Source of the DNA: Rhodocyclales bacterium
GTDB lineage: Bacteria; Pseudomonadota; Gammaproteobacteria; Burkholderiales; Rhodocyclaceae
DNA: 19,000 nt
Reading direction: 5' to 3'
Assembly: GCA_021286885.1 (NCBI GenBank)
Contig: JAJTBM010000012.1
Location: forward strand, 1 to 19,000
Of the stretch, positions 9,817-17,084 are shown piece by piece (positions within the stretch are counted from its first letter, which is position 1; each line of letters starts with the position of its first letter). Both the position numbers and the translations under genes were made by a program. The notes beneath the pieces were generated by a model. The model did not search any database and was not told where the DNA came from. It saw only the letters and a program-made list of their open reading frames with translations.

Positions 9817-12024
9817 ATGCAACTGAGCCGTCTGCTGGCCCGTGTGCTCGCGCCCCTGGCGCTGGCAGCGGGCGCCCTGCTGGGAAGTCCCGCCCGGGCA
9901 GACACCTACGAGGTCAAGCTCCCCCCCGAACTGAGCAGCAGCCCGCGCCTGTGCAGCTACGCCCCCTGCCAGGAGGTGATGCCCGGCGCCACCCAGTTTT
10001 CGGAGCGCAAGGGCCAGCCGCCCTATGTGGAAGCCTACCGGGAAGAAAACGGCCAGGCCCGGCTGATGGGCTATGTGATGCTGTCCACCGACATCACCGA
10101 TATTCCCGCCTACTCGGGCAAGCCGGTGGTCACCCTGATCGGGATGGACACCCAGGGCCGCTTCACCGGAGTCAAGATCCTCAAGCACTCCGAGCCCATT
10201 CTGCTGCTGGGCATCCCCGAAGCCGCCCTGGTGCGTTTCAATGATCAATACTTGGGCAAGTTTGTCGGGGACAACATCGAAATCGGCAAATCCCGCCCCG
10301 CCGAGAACCTGATCGGGCTGGACGCCATCACCGGCGCCACCGTCACCGTGATCGCCCAAAACCAGGTGATGATGACCAGCGGCAGCGCCGTGGCACGCCA
10401 GGTGGGCATCCTCAAACCCGTGGTGCGCCCGGCGGCGAGCTTCCCGCCCCCCGCCGGCCCCCTGCCCGACTGGGCCGCCTTGGTGGCCGAAGGCAGCGTC
10501 CAGCATCTGCGCGTCCGCCCCGAGGACGTGGGCCTCAAGGGCGAAGGCCATCCCTACATGGAACTGTGGTTCGGCTACCTCAACCAACCCACCGTGGGCC
10601 AGGCCATCCTGGGGCCGGAGGGCTACGCCAGCCTGATGGGCCGGCTCAAGGAAGACGAGCACGCCCTGTTCATCATCCGTACCGACGGGATGGACTCCTT
10701 CAAGGGCTCGGGCTTTGTGCGGGGCGGCATCTACGACCGCATCCAGGTGCGCCAGGACAAGGACAGCTACACCTTCCGCGACCTGGACTACATCAACCTG
10801 TGGGGCATCCAGGCCGCCGGCGCCCCCGCCTACCAGGAATCCGGCATCTTCATCATCCGGAGCCACAAGGGCTTTTCCGGAGCCTACCCCTGGAAGCTGG
10901 TGTTTCTGGGCAACCGGATCGACAAGGAAAGCGGCGCCAAGACCTTCGCCAACTTCGACCAGGAATACTGGCTTCCGGCCCAGCGCCTGGTGGGCGGCCG
11001 GCCTGAAGTGATCCGCCCTGATCCGACCTGGCTCAAGGTCTGGAAGGAACGCGCCCTTGAGGTGGCCGCCTTCGTGCTCTTCCTGGCCACGGTGGCCGGG
11101 GTGTATGCCCAGCGCGACCGGCTGGTGCGCCGGGCAAGCCACCGCAACAAATGGGCGGTGAATGGCTTCAAGTACAGCGCCTGGCTGATCTCGATTGGGC
11201 TGGTGGGCTTTGGCGCCATGGCCCAGCCCTCCATCACCCAGGTGCTCACCTGGTTCCACAGCCTGCTATTTCAATGGCAATGGGCCCTGTTTCTTTCAGA
11301 CCCGCTCATCTTCGTGTTCTGGATCTTCATCATCCTGAGCGTGTTCATCTGGGGCCGGGGGCTGTTCTGCGGCTGGCTCTGCCCCTTTGGCAGCCTCTCG
11401 GAGCTGCTGTTCAAGCTGGGCCGCGCCCTGGGGCTCAAGCGCTTCCAGTTTCTGCTCCCAGCCCCCCTGCATCACCGGCTCAAGTACCTGAAATACGGCA
11501 TTTTTGGCGGGCTGCTGGCGGTGTCCTTCTTCAGCATGGGGCTGGCCGAACAGCTGGCCGAGGTCGAACCCTTCAAGACCACTTTTTTGGTGGGCCTGTT
11601 CCAGCGCAGCGGGCCCTACACCCTGTTTGCCACCGGGCTGCTGGGCCTCTCGCTGCTCACCGAGCGCCCGTTCTGCAAATACCTGTGCCCCCTGGGCGCC
11701 GCCCTGGCCATGCCCACCACCTTCCGCTGGTTCGGGCTGCGGCGCAAGGATGAATGCACCCGCTGCAAAGCCTGCGCCAAGGGCTGCGGCAGCCAGGCCA
11801 TCGACCCCAAGGGCAATATCGACGCCCGGGAATGCATGCTCTGCCTGGATTGCATGGTGCTTTACTACGACGACCACGCCTGCCCGCCCCTCGCCCAAGA
11901 GCGCAAGCGCCGCACCAAGGCCGGCGAAGCCCTCACCCCCATCGACGCCCGGGGCTATTTCATCCCCATCCACCCCGCTGCCCCGCGCACCGACACCAGC
12001 ACCACCCCAGGAGCCCCACGATGA
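9817..12024 (+). CDS. nosR: NosR, membrane flavo-iron-sulfur protein for N2O reduction
   Basis: NosR is needed for nosZ expression and for sustaining N2O reductase activity, probably by delivering electrons. The 735 residues follow the family plan. A signal peptide ends near residue 28 (SPARA). A periplasmic FMN-binding domain spans about residues 80-200, with DAITGATVT (169-177) carrying the Thr for covalent FMN attachment by ApbE-type enzymes. Several membrane helices begin near residue 414 (about 414-432, 450-470, 485-515, then 555-575 and 595-615). Two CxxxCP motifs follow (Cys518/522 and Cys620/624), then two 4Fe-4S sites (Cys647/650/653/657 and Cys673/676/679 with Cys689). Nothing key is missing. 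It ends in an ATGA overlap with the next gene. nosZ does not follow it in this window. Confidence 0.96.
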   Translation: MQLSRLLARVLAPLALAAGALLGSPARADTYEVKLPPELSSSPRLCSYAPCQEVMPGATQFSERKGQPPYVEAYREENGQARLMGYVMLSTDITDIPAYSGKPVVTLIGMDTQGRFTGVKILKHSEPILLLGIPEAALVRFNDQYLGKFVGDNIEIGKSRPAENLIGLDAITGATVTVIAQNQVMMTSGSAVARQVGILKPVVRPAASFPPPAGPLPDWAALVAEGSVQHLRVRPEDVGLKGEGHPYMELWFGYLNQPTVGQAILGPEGYASLMGRLKEDEHALFIIRTDGMDSFKGSGFVRGGIYDRIQVRQDKDSYTFRDLDYINLWGIQAAGAPAYQESGIFIIRSHKGFSGAYPWKLVFLGNRIDKESGAKTFANFDQEYWLPAQRLVGGRPEVIRPDPTWLKVWKERALEVAAFVLFLATVAGVYAQRDRLVRRASHRNKWAVNGFKYSAWLISIGLVGFGAMAQPSITQVLTWFHSLLFQWQWALFLSDPLIFVFWIFIILSVFIWGRGLFCGWLCPFGSLSELLFKLGRALGLKRFQFLLPAPLHHRLKYLKYGIFGGLLAVSFFSMGLAEQLAEVEPFKTTFLVGLFQRSGPYTLFATGLLGLSLLTERPFCKYLCPLGAALAMPTTFRWFGLRRKDECTRCKACAKGCGSQAIDPKGNIDARECMLCLDCMVLYYDDHACPPLAQERKRRTKAGEALTPIDARGYFIPIHPAAPRTDTSTTPGAPR

Positions 12025-12440
12025 CCCTCGCCGACCGCCAGGAAATCCGCCAGCCCCCCTACCACCGCCGCCAAGGCCTCGCCCGCCTGCAGGCCGAAGC
12101 CCTGGATCACCTCTGGCCCTGGCGCAGCGGCAGCACCCAGCACCGGGGCTTCCAGCGGATCAGCCTCGCCCTGGCCGCCCTGGCCAGCCTCGCCTGGGCC
12201 CTGGCCGCCTTCGGCCTCCTGCCCCCCGGCGCCATCATCGGGAGCTGGTTTGGCTGGAGCCTGCTGGAAATCGCCATTCGCTACGCCCACAAACCCTACG
12301 TCAAAGAAGGCCCCTGGTGGGGCCACCTCTACCGCCGCGCCAGCCTCATGGATCTAGTCTGCTACGTGGGCTTCAAAAATCTGCTGATCGGCGCGGCGCT
12401 GTTTCTGGCACTGCGGGGGCTGGGGGCAGTGGTGGTGTGA
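12021..12440 (+). CDS. Small membrane protein translationally coupled to nosR
   Basis: I do not recognise this 139-residue protein. Its start codon overlaps the nosR stop (ATGA) and AGGAG lies 7 bases upstream, so co-translation with nosR is expected. The N-terminal 45 residues are basic and polar (QEIRQPPYHRRQGLARLQ), followed by about three hydrophobic segments: residues 47-67, 70-86 and 110-131. Between the second and third is a conserved-looking aromatic/basic loop, EIAIRYAHKPYVKEGPWWGH, with His90, His102 and tryptophans 99-100. Cys114 lies in the last helix. The topology suggests an inner-membrane accessory protein, possibly a partner of the NosR membrane domain. That link rests only on the overlap with nosR. 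Codon use is like its neighbours and unlike the gene pair downstream. Confidence 0.8.
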   Translation: MTLADRQEIRQPPYHRRQGLARLQAEALDHLWPWRSGSTQHRGFQRISLALAALASLAWALAAFGLLPPGAIIGSWFGWSLLEIAIRYAHKPYVKEGPWWGHLYRRASLMDLVCYVGFKNLLIGAALFLALRGLGAVVV

Positions 12441-12485
12441 GTGAGTGCGTGATTGCGGTTGTGCAAAAAGGATGAAATCCGCCCA

Positions 12486-12668
12486 TTAATACCCGCCGTT
12501 TTTCATGCACTGGGCCATACGCGCATCACGCTTTTTTAGGTCGGTATCTTTTAAAAACGACTCGCACTCGGCAATACGCGTTGACTTTCCCCCAAAAGAC
12601 ACACAACCCGAAACCGAAAAAACCACCAAAAATCCAACAAAAACCCAGAAAACCCTAGTGTTAAGCAT
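12486..12668 (-). CDS. Very small putative lipoprotein with two mature-part cysteines
   Basis: The predicted precursor is 60 residues. An N-terminal hydrophobic stretch leads to a lipobox SVSGC with the lipidated Cys at residue 22, leaving a mature chain of only 39 residues (starting CVSFGGKS) that contains Cys35 and Cys54, 19 residues apart and able to form a disulfide across a helical hairpin. The mature chain is charged (LKDTDLKKRDARMAQ). The ATG at 12668 is chosen because the lipoprotein signal begins there and GTGGA lies 5 bases upstream; a TTG at 12701 would put extra residues in front. It overlaps the end of the upstream lipoprotein gene by 8 bases, so the two are probably co-translated. 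I know no family for it. AT-rich codon use differs from the flanking nos genes. Confidence 0.65.
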   Translation of the reverse strand: MLNTRVFWVFVGFLVVFSVSGCVSFGGKSTRIAECESFLKDTDLKKRDARMAQCMKNGGY

Positions 12669-13260
12669 ATTTGTCCACTTTAATTTGATAGTAATCCACA
12701 AAATGAATGTTGTTGGCTTGACCTGACATGCAAACTGCCCGGGCTTCGAACATTTTCACAAGATCCACCTCACCTGACTGCAGTACATCATCTGTGCAAC
12801 GCTCGAAAGCCAGCCTGACTTTTTCGTCAAAGGCCGCCACCTCTGCCGCACTATCAGGATTCACCCCATTTTCAGTACAAAAGCCGGCAGGACAGAACAA
12901 AATAGATCGAGACGGAGTATCAAAAACCACCTCACCATCATTTCTGGCATCAAGATCAAAGCGCCCAACCACTTTGTCGTTGGTAGTCTCGAAGGTAACC
13001 CGACGCTCGCCCGCATCCAGCTTATGGCGAATTTTTTCGGAGGCTTCCGTGACAATCCCCAGCGCTTTTAAATATTTCAGCAATGGGTGAGTAAAAAAGA
13101 GCGACAACAAATCCACCGTGGGTTTTAGTACGTCAGAAGCCTCAACACCACTGGATTCGCCAGAACGAGCAGAGTACCCAGACCCATCGCTTCGCCCACA
13201 CCCCCACAGGGCTACTACCCCACAACTCAACACCCATGTTGAAAACTTTCTTCTATTCAT
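12661..13260 (-). CDS. Putative lipoprotein of unknown family
   Basis: This 199-residue precursor begins MNRRKFSTW, followed by a hydrophobic core and a lipobox ALWGC with the lipidated Cys at residue 21, so the product should be membrane-anchored and periplasm- or outer-membrane-facing. A Ser/Gly-rich linker (about 22-42) leads to a soluble domain with segments VDLLSLFFTHPLLKYLKALG, RRVTFETTNDKVVGRFDLD and SILFCPAGFCTENG; the last carries a CxxxxC pair, and two more Cys lie near ERCTDD and AVCMSG, compatible with disulfides. I recognise no domain. GGTAGGGG lies just upstream of the ATG at 13260, and a TTGTCA-N17-TTTTAT promoter is 35 bases further. It overlaps the small lipoprotein gene by 8 bases. 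Low GC content suggests acquisition by transfer. Confidence 0.75.
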   Translation of the reverse strand: MNRRKFSTWVLSCGVVALWGCGRSDGSGYSARSGESSGVEASDVLKPTVDLLSLFFTHPLLKYLKALGIVTEASEKIRHKLDAGERRVTFETTNDKVVGRFDLDARNDGEVVFDTPSRSILFCPAGFCTENGVNPDSAAEVAAFDEKVRLAFERCTDDVLQSGEVDLVKMFEARAVCMSGQANNIHFVDYYQIKVDKYA

Positions 13261-13294
13261 TACCCCTACCGCCCCAAATGAATATCGTATTCAA

Positions 13295-13323
13295 ATAAAA
13301 CCACAAAGATACGCACCTGACAA
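13295..13323 (-). promoter_or_regulatory. Promoter of the lipoprotein pair
   Basis: On the minus strand TTGTCA (13323-13318) and TTTTAT (13300-13295) are spaced by 17 bases, close to sigma-70 consensus. This gives the island its own transcription, away from nosD. Confidence 0.55.
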
Positions 13324-13344
13324 CATTATTTAACATCCCCCGCC

Positions 13345-13358
13345 TTCACCCAAATCAA
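13345..13358 (+). promoter_or_regulatory. FNR/DNR-like box upstream of nosD
   Basis: TTCACCCAAATCAA matches TTGAT-N4-ATCAA at 8 of 10 positions, with a perfect right half. Its centre at 13351.5 would place a class II start point near 13393, 26 bases before the preferred nosD start. The site lies at the edge of the AT-rich island and would let nosDFYL be induced independently of nosR. Confidence 0.5.
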
Positions 13359-13418
13359 GGTTTCCCTGCGGCATTCCGTCGCACACTGGCGCCCGTGTTC
13401 CTTTTAGGGGTTGTGCCT

Positions 13419-14702
13419 GTGGCTGTTTTTCTGCGTTCCGTGCTGCTGCTGGCCCGTCTGTTGCCCGGGGTGCTGGCCCTGGGGGCGGGACCCGGGTGGG
13501 GGGCGGAGTGGCGGGTGATGCCGGGGGCGTCGATCCAGGCAGCGATTACCCAGGCGGCAGCGGGGGATACGGTGCGGGTGGCCCGGGGGGTGTATCGGGA
13601 AAATCTGCGCATCACCAAGCCCCTGCAGCTCATAGGTGAAGACCGGCCCACCCTGGATGGGGGCGGGCATGGCGACATCATCCGGGTGGCCTCGCCGGAT
13701 GTGAGCGTGGCGGGCTTCATCCTGGCCGACTCGGGACATGACCTGGAAGCCCAGAACGCGGGGATCTACATCCAGCCCGGCAGTCACCGGGCGCGGGTAA
13801 GTGCCTGCGACTTCAGCTATACCCTGTTCGGGCTGTGGATCGAGAAGGCCGATGGGGTGCGGATCGAGCGCAATCTGATCACCGGCAAGCGGGATCTGGA
13901 CTCGTCCCAGCGGGGCAACGGCATCCAGCTTTATAACACCCACGGGGCGCGGATCGAGGGCAACCACATCAGCTTCGTGCGGGATGCGATTTACGTGGAT
14001 GTGTCCCACGACGCGGTGTTCCGGGGCAACCGGATGCACCACAGCCGCTACGGCACCCACTACATGAACTCCTACCGCAATCTGTGGGAAGACAACGACA
14101 GTTATTACAACCGGGGCGGCCTCGCCTTGATGGAAGTGCGCGACCAGGTGGTGCGCAACAACCGGGCCTGGGGCAATACCGACCACGGAATCATGCTGCG
14201 CACCATCCAGGATGCGGTGGTGGAGAACAACGTGGTGGCCGGCAATGGCCGGGGTTTCTTCATCTACGACGCCGAATACAACACCCTGCGCGGCAATCTG
14301 GTGGTGGACAACCAGGTGGGCGTGCATCTATGGGCCGGCTCGGTGCGCAATGAAGTGGAAGGCAACGACTTCATCGGCAACCGGGAACAGGTGCGCTATG
14401 TGGCTTCCCGGGACGAAACCTGGGGCGCCCGGAGCGGCAACCACTGGAGCAACTATCTGGGCTGGGATCGCAACGGCGATGGGCGCGGCGACGTGCCCTA
14501 CGAGGCCAACGATCTGGTGGATCGGCTGGCCTGGCGCCATCCGCTGGTGAAGCTGCTGCTCGCCAGCCCGGCCATCCAGACCCTGCGCCTGATCTCTCGC
14601 CAGTTCCCGCTCTTGCGGGCGCCGAGCATCGTCGATCCGCAGCCGCGCATGCAACCTGTCCATTCCGACTGGAGAATCTGGCTTGCCAAGCACTATCGTT
14701 GA
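13419..14702 (+). CDS. nosD: NosD, periplasmic CASH-domain copper maturation protein
   Basis: NosD is a periplasmic right-handed beta-helix protein required, with NosF and NosY, to assemble the copper-sulfur centre of N2O reductase. A signal peptide (AVFLRSVLLLARLLPGVLAL) is followed by the CASH/beta-helix repeats, seen as recurring short turns such as GIYIQPGSHRARVSAC, GIQLYNTHGARIEGN, DHGIMLRTIQDAVVENN and GVHLWAGSVRNEVEGN. The block RSGNHWSNYLGWDRNGDGRGDVPYEAND is a strong NosD signature. The GTG at 13419 is preferred, giving 427 residues: AGGGG lies 8 bases upstream and the signal peptide starts there. GTG codons at 13395 and 13413 are worse placed. The 3' end overlaps nosF by 20 bases. 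Confidence 0.94.
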   Translation: MAVFLRSVLLLARLLPGVLALGAGPGWGAEWRVMPGASIQAAITQAAAGDTVRVARGVYRENLRITKPLQLIGEDRPTLDGGGHGDIIRVASPDVSVAGFILADSGHDLEAQNAGIYIQPGSHRARVSACDFSYTLFGLWIEKADGVRIERNLITGKRDLDSSQRGNGIQLYNTHGARIEGNHISFVRDAIYVDVSHDAVFRGNRMHHSRYGTHYMNSYRNLWEDNDSYYNRGGLALMEVRDQVVRNNRAWGNTDHGIMLRTIQDAVVENNVVAGNGRGFFIYDAEYNTLRGNLVVDNQVGVHLWAGSVRNEVEGNDFIGNREQVRYVASRDETWGARSGNHWSNYLGWDRNGDGRGDVPYEANDLVDRLAWRHPLVKLLLASPAIQTLRLISRQFPLLRAPSIVDPQPRMQPVHSDWRIWLAKHYR

Positions 14703-15594
14703 AGCCCGGGGGCTGACCAAACGCTTTGGCAGCATTGAGGCCGTCCGGGGGGTGGATCTATCCATCGGGGCCGGCGAACTGTTCGGCCTGATCGGCCATA
14801 ACGGCGCGGGCAAGAGCACCCTGTTCAAGATGCTGCTGGGCCTGCTCGCCCCGAGCGAAGGCAGCATCCAGCTCGAAGGGCAGCCCATCGCCGGGCCCGG
14901 CTTTCGGGAAATCCGCCGACGCATCGGCTACCTGCCCGAAAACGTGGTGCTCTACGACAACCTCACCGGACTGGAAACCCTGGCCTTCTTTGCCGACCTG
15001 AAAGGCGTGGCGCGCCACGCATGCGCCCCCCTGCTCGAACGGGTGGGGCTCGCCCAGGCGGGCGGGCGCCGGGTGCGCGAATACTCCAAGGGAATGCGCC
15101 AGCGTCTGGGCTTTGCCCAGGCCCTGCTGGGCCAGCCGCGCCTGCTGTTCCTGGACGAACCCACCACGGGCCTGGACCCGGGCGCGATTCGGGATTTTTA
15201 CCAGATCCTGCGGGAACTCACGGCCCAGGGCGTCACCATGGTGCTCACTTCCCACATCCTGGCCGAAATCCAGGAGCGCGTGGATCGCCTCGCCATCATG
15301 GAACAGGGCCGCATTCGGGCCACGGGCACGGTGGCCGAACTGCGCAACGGCATGAACCTGCCCCTCACCCTCGAAATCGCGGGCGGCGCCGGGCTGCGGG
15401 GGCGGGTGGAAAGCCTGCTGGCCGACCTGGGGCCCGAATCCATCACCGAAACCGCCGGCCTGCTGCGGGTTCGCCTGCCGCGCAGCGCCAAGCTCGCGGC
15501 CCTGGGCCGCCTCGCCACCCTGGGCGATGCCCTGGGCGACCTGCACGTACGCGAACCTTCCCTTGAAGACGTGTTCTTCGGCTACCGGAGTTAA
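14683..15594 (+). CDS. nosF: NosF, ABC transporter ATPase
   Basis: NosF is the cytoplasmic ATPase that with NosY and NosD forms the complex maturing the copper-sulfide site of NosZ. All ABC motifs are present: Walker A GHNGAGKST (38-46), signature YSKGMRQR (134-141, the variant usual in NosF-type ATPases), Walker B LLFLDEP with Asp158/Glu159, D-loop GLDP and switch His191 in TSH. The 303-residue length is normal, with a C-terminal domain after residue 215. The start is a TTG at 14683: GGAGA lies 7 bases upstream and the family N-terminus follows at once, whereas no ATG is suitably placed. It overlaps the end of nosD and is followed after 3 bases by nosY, so tight translational coupling is expected. 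Confidence 0.95.
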   Translation: MPSTIVEARGLTKRFGSIEAVRGVDLSIGAGELFGLIGHNGAGKSTLFKMLLGLLAPSEGSIQLEGQPIAGPGFREIRRRIGYLPENVVLYDNLTGLETLAFFADLKGVARHACAPLLERVGLAQAGGRRVREYSKGMRQRLGFAQALLGQPRLLFLDEPTTGLDPGAIRDFYQILRELTAQGVTMVLTSHILAEIQERVDRLAIMEQGRIRATGTVAELRNGMNLPLTLEIAGGAGLRGRVESLLADLGPESITETAGLLRVRLPRSAKLAALGRLATLGDALGDLHVREPSLEDVFFGYRS

Positions 15595-15597
15595 GCC

Positions 15598-16434
15598 ATG
15601 CCCGCCCCAGACCTGAAACTGGACTTCACCCAGATCCGCATCCTGGCCGGCAAGGAGTTCTGGGATCGCCTGCGCAACCGCTGGGTGCTGGCGGTGGCCC
15701 TGGTGTTTACCGTGCTGGCCCTGGTCATCGCCTACTTTGGCGCAGCCCAGCAGGGCAGCGTGGGTTTTCAGTCCATCGGCCTCACGATTGCCTCTCTGGT
15801 GAGTCTGGTGATCTACCTGATTCCCCTCATCGCCCTGATTCTGGGCTTTGATGCGGTGGTGGGCGAACGGGAACGGGGCTCCCTCGAACTGCTGCTCACC
15901 CTGCCCCTCACCCGGGCCGAGCTGATCCTGGGCAAGTACGCGGGCCTCGCCGCCGCCCTGGGCTTCTCCACCCTGGCAGGCTTTGGGGCGGTGGGGGTGA
16001 TCCTGTCGCCCCATCTCAACCTCAACGGGCTGTTCCATTACGTGGGCTTCATGGCCTCCACCCTACTGCTCGGGCTCGCCTTTTTAAGCATCGCGGTGAT
16101 GCTCTCGGTGTTTGCCGCCGACCGCACCCGGGCCTCGGGCCTCGCCATCGGCGCCTGGTTCTTTTACGTGCTGGTGTTCGACCTGCTCCTGCTCGGCGCC
16201 CTGGTACTGAGCGGCGGCCAGTACGGGGGCGATCTTTTCCCCTATCTGCTGCTGCTCAACCCGGCGGATGTGTTCCGGGTGCTCAATGTGTTCAGCCTCG
16301 ACGAAGTGCGCAGCTTTTACGGACTCGCCACCGTGTTTCCTGCAGCCCTGGGCCACCCGGCCCTGCTGGGCGGGGTGATGCTGGGCTGGATTCTGGCGCC
16401 CCTGGCCATTGCCATCCGCACATTTCAACACTGA
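15598..16434 (+). CDS. nosY: NosY, ABC-2 type membrane permease
   Basis: NosY is the inner-membrane subunit paired with NosF and NosD. It is thought to pass a sulfur species or mechanical signal needed for the tetranuclear copper-sulfide centre of NosZ. The 278 residues show six hydrophobic segments at about 29-48, 59-84, 113-136, 145-173, 180-206 and 253-273. The cytoplasmic loop GERERGSLELLLTLPLTR (89-106) is the typical ABC-2 coupling motif, and the N-terminal amphipathic helix IRILAGKEFWDRLRNRW is also usual. The segment YLLLLNPADVFRVLNVF is a NosY hallmark. The ATG at 15598 follows the nosF stop by 3 bases, with GGAG overlapping the end of nosF as ribosome site. Confidence 0.95.
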   Translation: MPAPDLKLDFTQIRILAGKEFWDRLRNRWVLAVALVFTVLALVIAYFGAAQQGSVGFQSIGLTIASLVSLVIYLIPLIALILGFDAVVGERERGSLELLLTLPLTRAELILGKYAGLAAALGFSTLAGFGAVGVILSPHLNLNGLFHYVGFMASTLLLGLAFLSIAVMLSVFAADRTRASGLAIGAWFFYVLVFDLLLLGALVLSGGQYGGDLFPYLLLLNPADVFRVLNVFSLDEVRSFYGLATVFPAALGHPALLGGVMLGWILAPLAIAIRTFQH

Positions 16435-16456
16435 CCTCCGTGACATGGTGACTCCA

Positions 16457-16969
16457 ATGATGCACCCCCTGCGCCCGGCCCTGTTGCTGGCCACCCTGCT
16501 GCTCGGCGCCTGTGGCCCCAGCGGCACCGCGCCGGTTCAACCCGCCGAACTCACCCGGGAACACTATTGCGCCCTGGACGGAATGCTGCTCGCCGACTAT
16601 CCGGGGCCCAAGGCCCAGATCCACTACGCCGGCCAGCCCACCCCGGAGTTTTTCTGCGACACGGTGGAAATGTTCGCCCTACTCCTCAAACCCGAGCAGG
16701 CCCGCCAGGTCACGGCGGCCTTTGTGCAGGATCTGGATCAAACGACCTGGGACACTCCCAAGGGCGCCTGGATAGACGCAAAGAAAGCCTTTTACGTGGT
16801 CGGCACCCGTAAGCGGGGCGCCATGGGCCCCACCCTGCCCTCCTTCGGCAGCCGGGCCGGTGCCGAAAAGTTTGCCGCCGCCGAAGGGGGCAAGGTGCTC
16901 GCCTATGCCGAAATCACCCCCGACATGGCCCGCCTGGACGGAGGCGCGCTCCACGACCAGCGCATGTAA
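16457..16969 (+). CDS. nosL: NosL, periplasmic copper-chaperone lipoprotein
   Basis: NosL is a lipid-anchored Cu(I) chaperone that supplies copper to the NosZ maturation complex. The 170-residue precursor has a lipobox LLGAC with the lipidated Cys19. The metal-binding region reads HYCALDGMLLADYPGPKAQI (Cys38, Met43), where the second Cys of the CxxCGM form is replaced by Asp. The C-terminal half carries the family blocks WIDAKKAFYVVG and AEKFAAAEGGKVLAY. The ATG at 16457 is preferred (GGTGA 5 bases upstream, lipoprotein signal directly after); 16445 and 16460 are alternatives. It lies 22 bases after nosY, presumably in the same transcript. A second NosL-type gene follows 115 bases downstream. 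Confidence 0.93.
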   Translation: MMHPLRPALLLATLLLGACGPSGTAPVQPAELTREHYCALDGMLLADYPGPKAQIHYAGQPTPEFFCDTVEMFALLLKPEQARQVTAAFVQDLDQTTWDTPKGAWIDAKKAFYVVGTRKRGAMGPTLPSFGSRAGAEKFAAAEGGKVLAYAEITPDMARLDGGALHDQRM

Positions 16970-17027
16970 GGCCGGCCCACCGGGGCTCAGCCCCCTGACG
17001 CTTGGCCCCTGCATCCCCAGGCGAATT

Positions 17028-17036
17028 TGCTATCCT
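17028..17036 (+). promoter_or_regulatory. Possible extended -10 before the second nosL-type gene
   Basis: TGC followed by TATCCT (17031-17036) fits the TGnTATnnT pattern, in the 115-base gap after nosL, 49 bases before the next start codon. A short hairpin GGGGC-TCA-GCCCC (16982-16994) precedes it. The second nosL-type gene may therefore have its own promoter; the evidence is thin. Confidence 0.25.
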
Positions 17037-17084
17037 CCCGGGCCTCAGCCCCGCCCCTTCGACTGCCAGAAAGCGACGCCGCCC

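Larger units (their letters stand above)
12441..13344. other. AT-rich island inside the nos locus
   Basis: Base composition drops sharply between the nosR-linked membrane protein and nosD. For example, bases 12661-12720 hold 18 G/C of 60, while 14281-14340 in nosD hold 39 of 60. The island carries two overlapping lipoprotein genes on the opposite strand to all nos genes, and its own promoter. I found no transposase, integrase, terminal repeat or target-site duplication at its edges. It occupies the place where nosZ is found in the classical nosRZDFYL order. Confidence 0.7.

Noticed and set aside
7591..11259. A 3.67-kb open frame (1222 residues) on the minus strand, antisense to the nicotinamidase gene, pncB and nosR
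   Set aside because: It mirrors three clearly real genes; its product is rich in Gly, Ala, Val, His and Gln with no domain, as expected from antisense reading of high-GC codons.
11754..12020. In-frame extension upstream of the 139-residue membrane protein
   Set aside because: It lies wholly within the nosR ferredoxin-domain coding region; the ATG at 12021 has a good AGGAG ribosome site and the ATGA overlap.
12505..13333. Plus-strand frames at 12505-12726, 12728-13090 and 13118-13333 in the AT-rich island
   Set aside because: They lack ribosome sites and domains, while the minus-strand frames there have lipoprotein signals, ribosome sites and a promoter.
14758..16038. A 426-residue minus-strand frame opposite nosF and nosY
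   Set aside because: It lies antisense to well-supported ABC transporter genes, and its composition (Gln, Gly, His, Ala rich) is typical of a shadow frame.
16982..16994. GGGGC-TCA-GCCCC hairpin after nosL as a terminator
   Set aside because: The stem is only 5 bp with a 3-base loop and no T-tract follows; at most a pause site.
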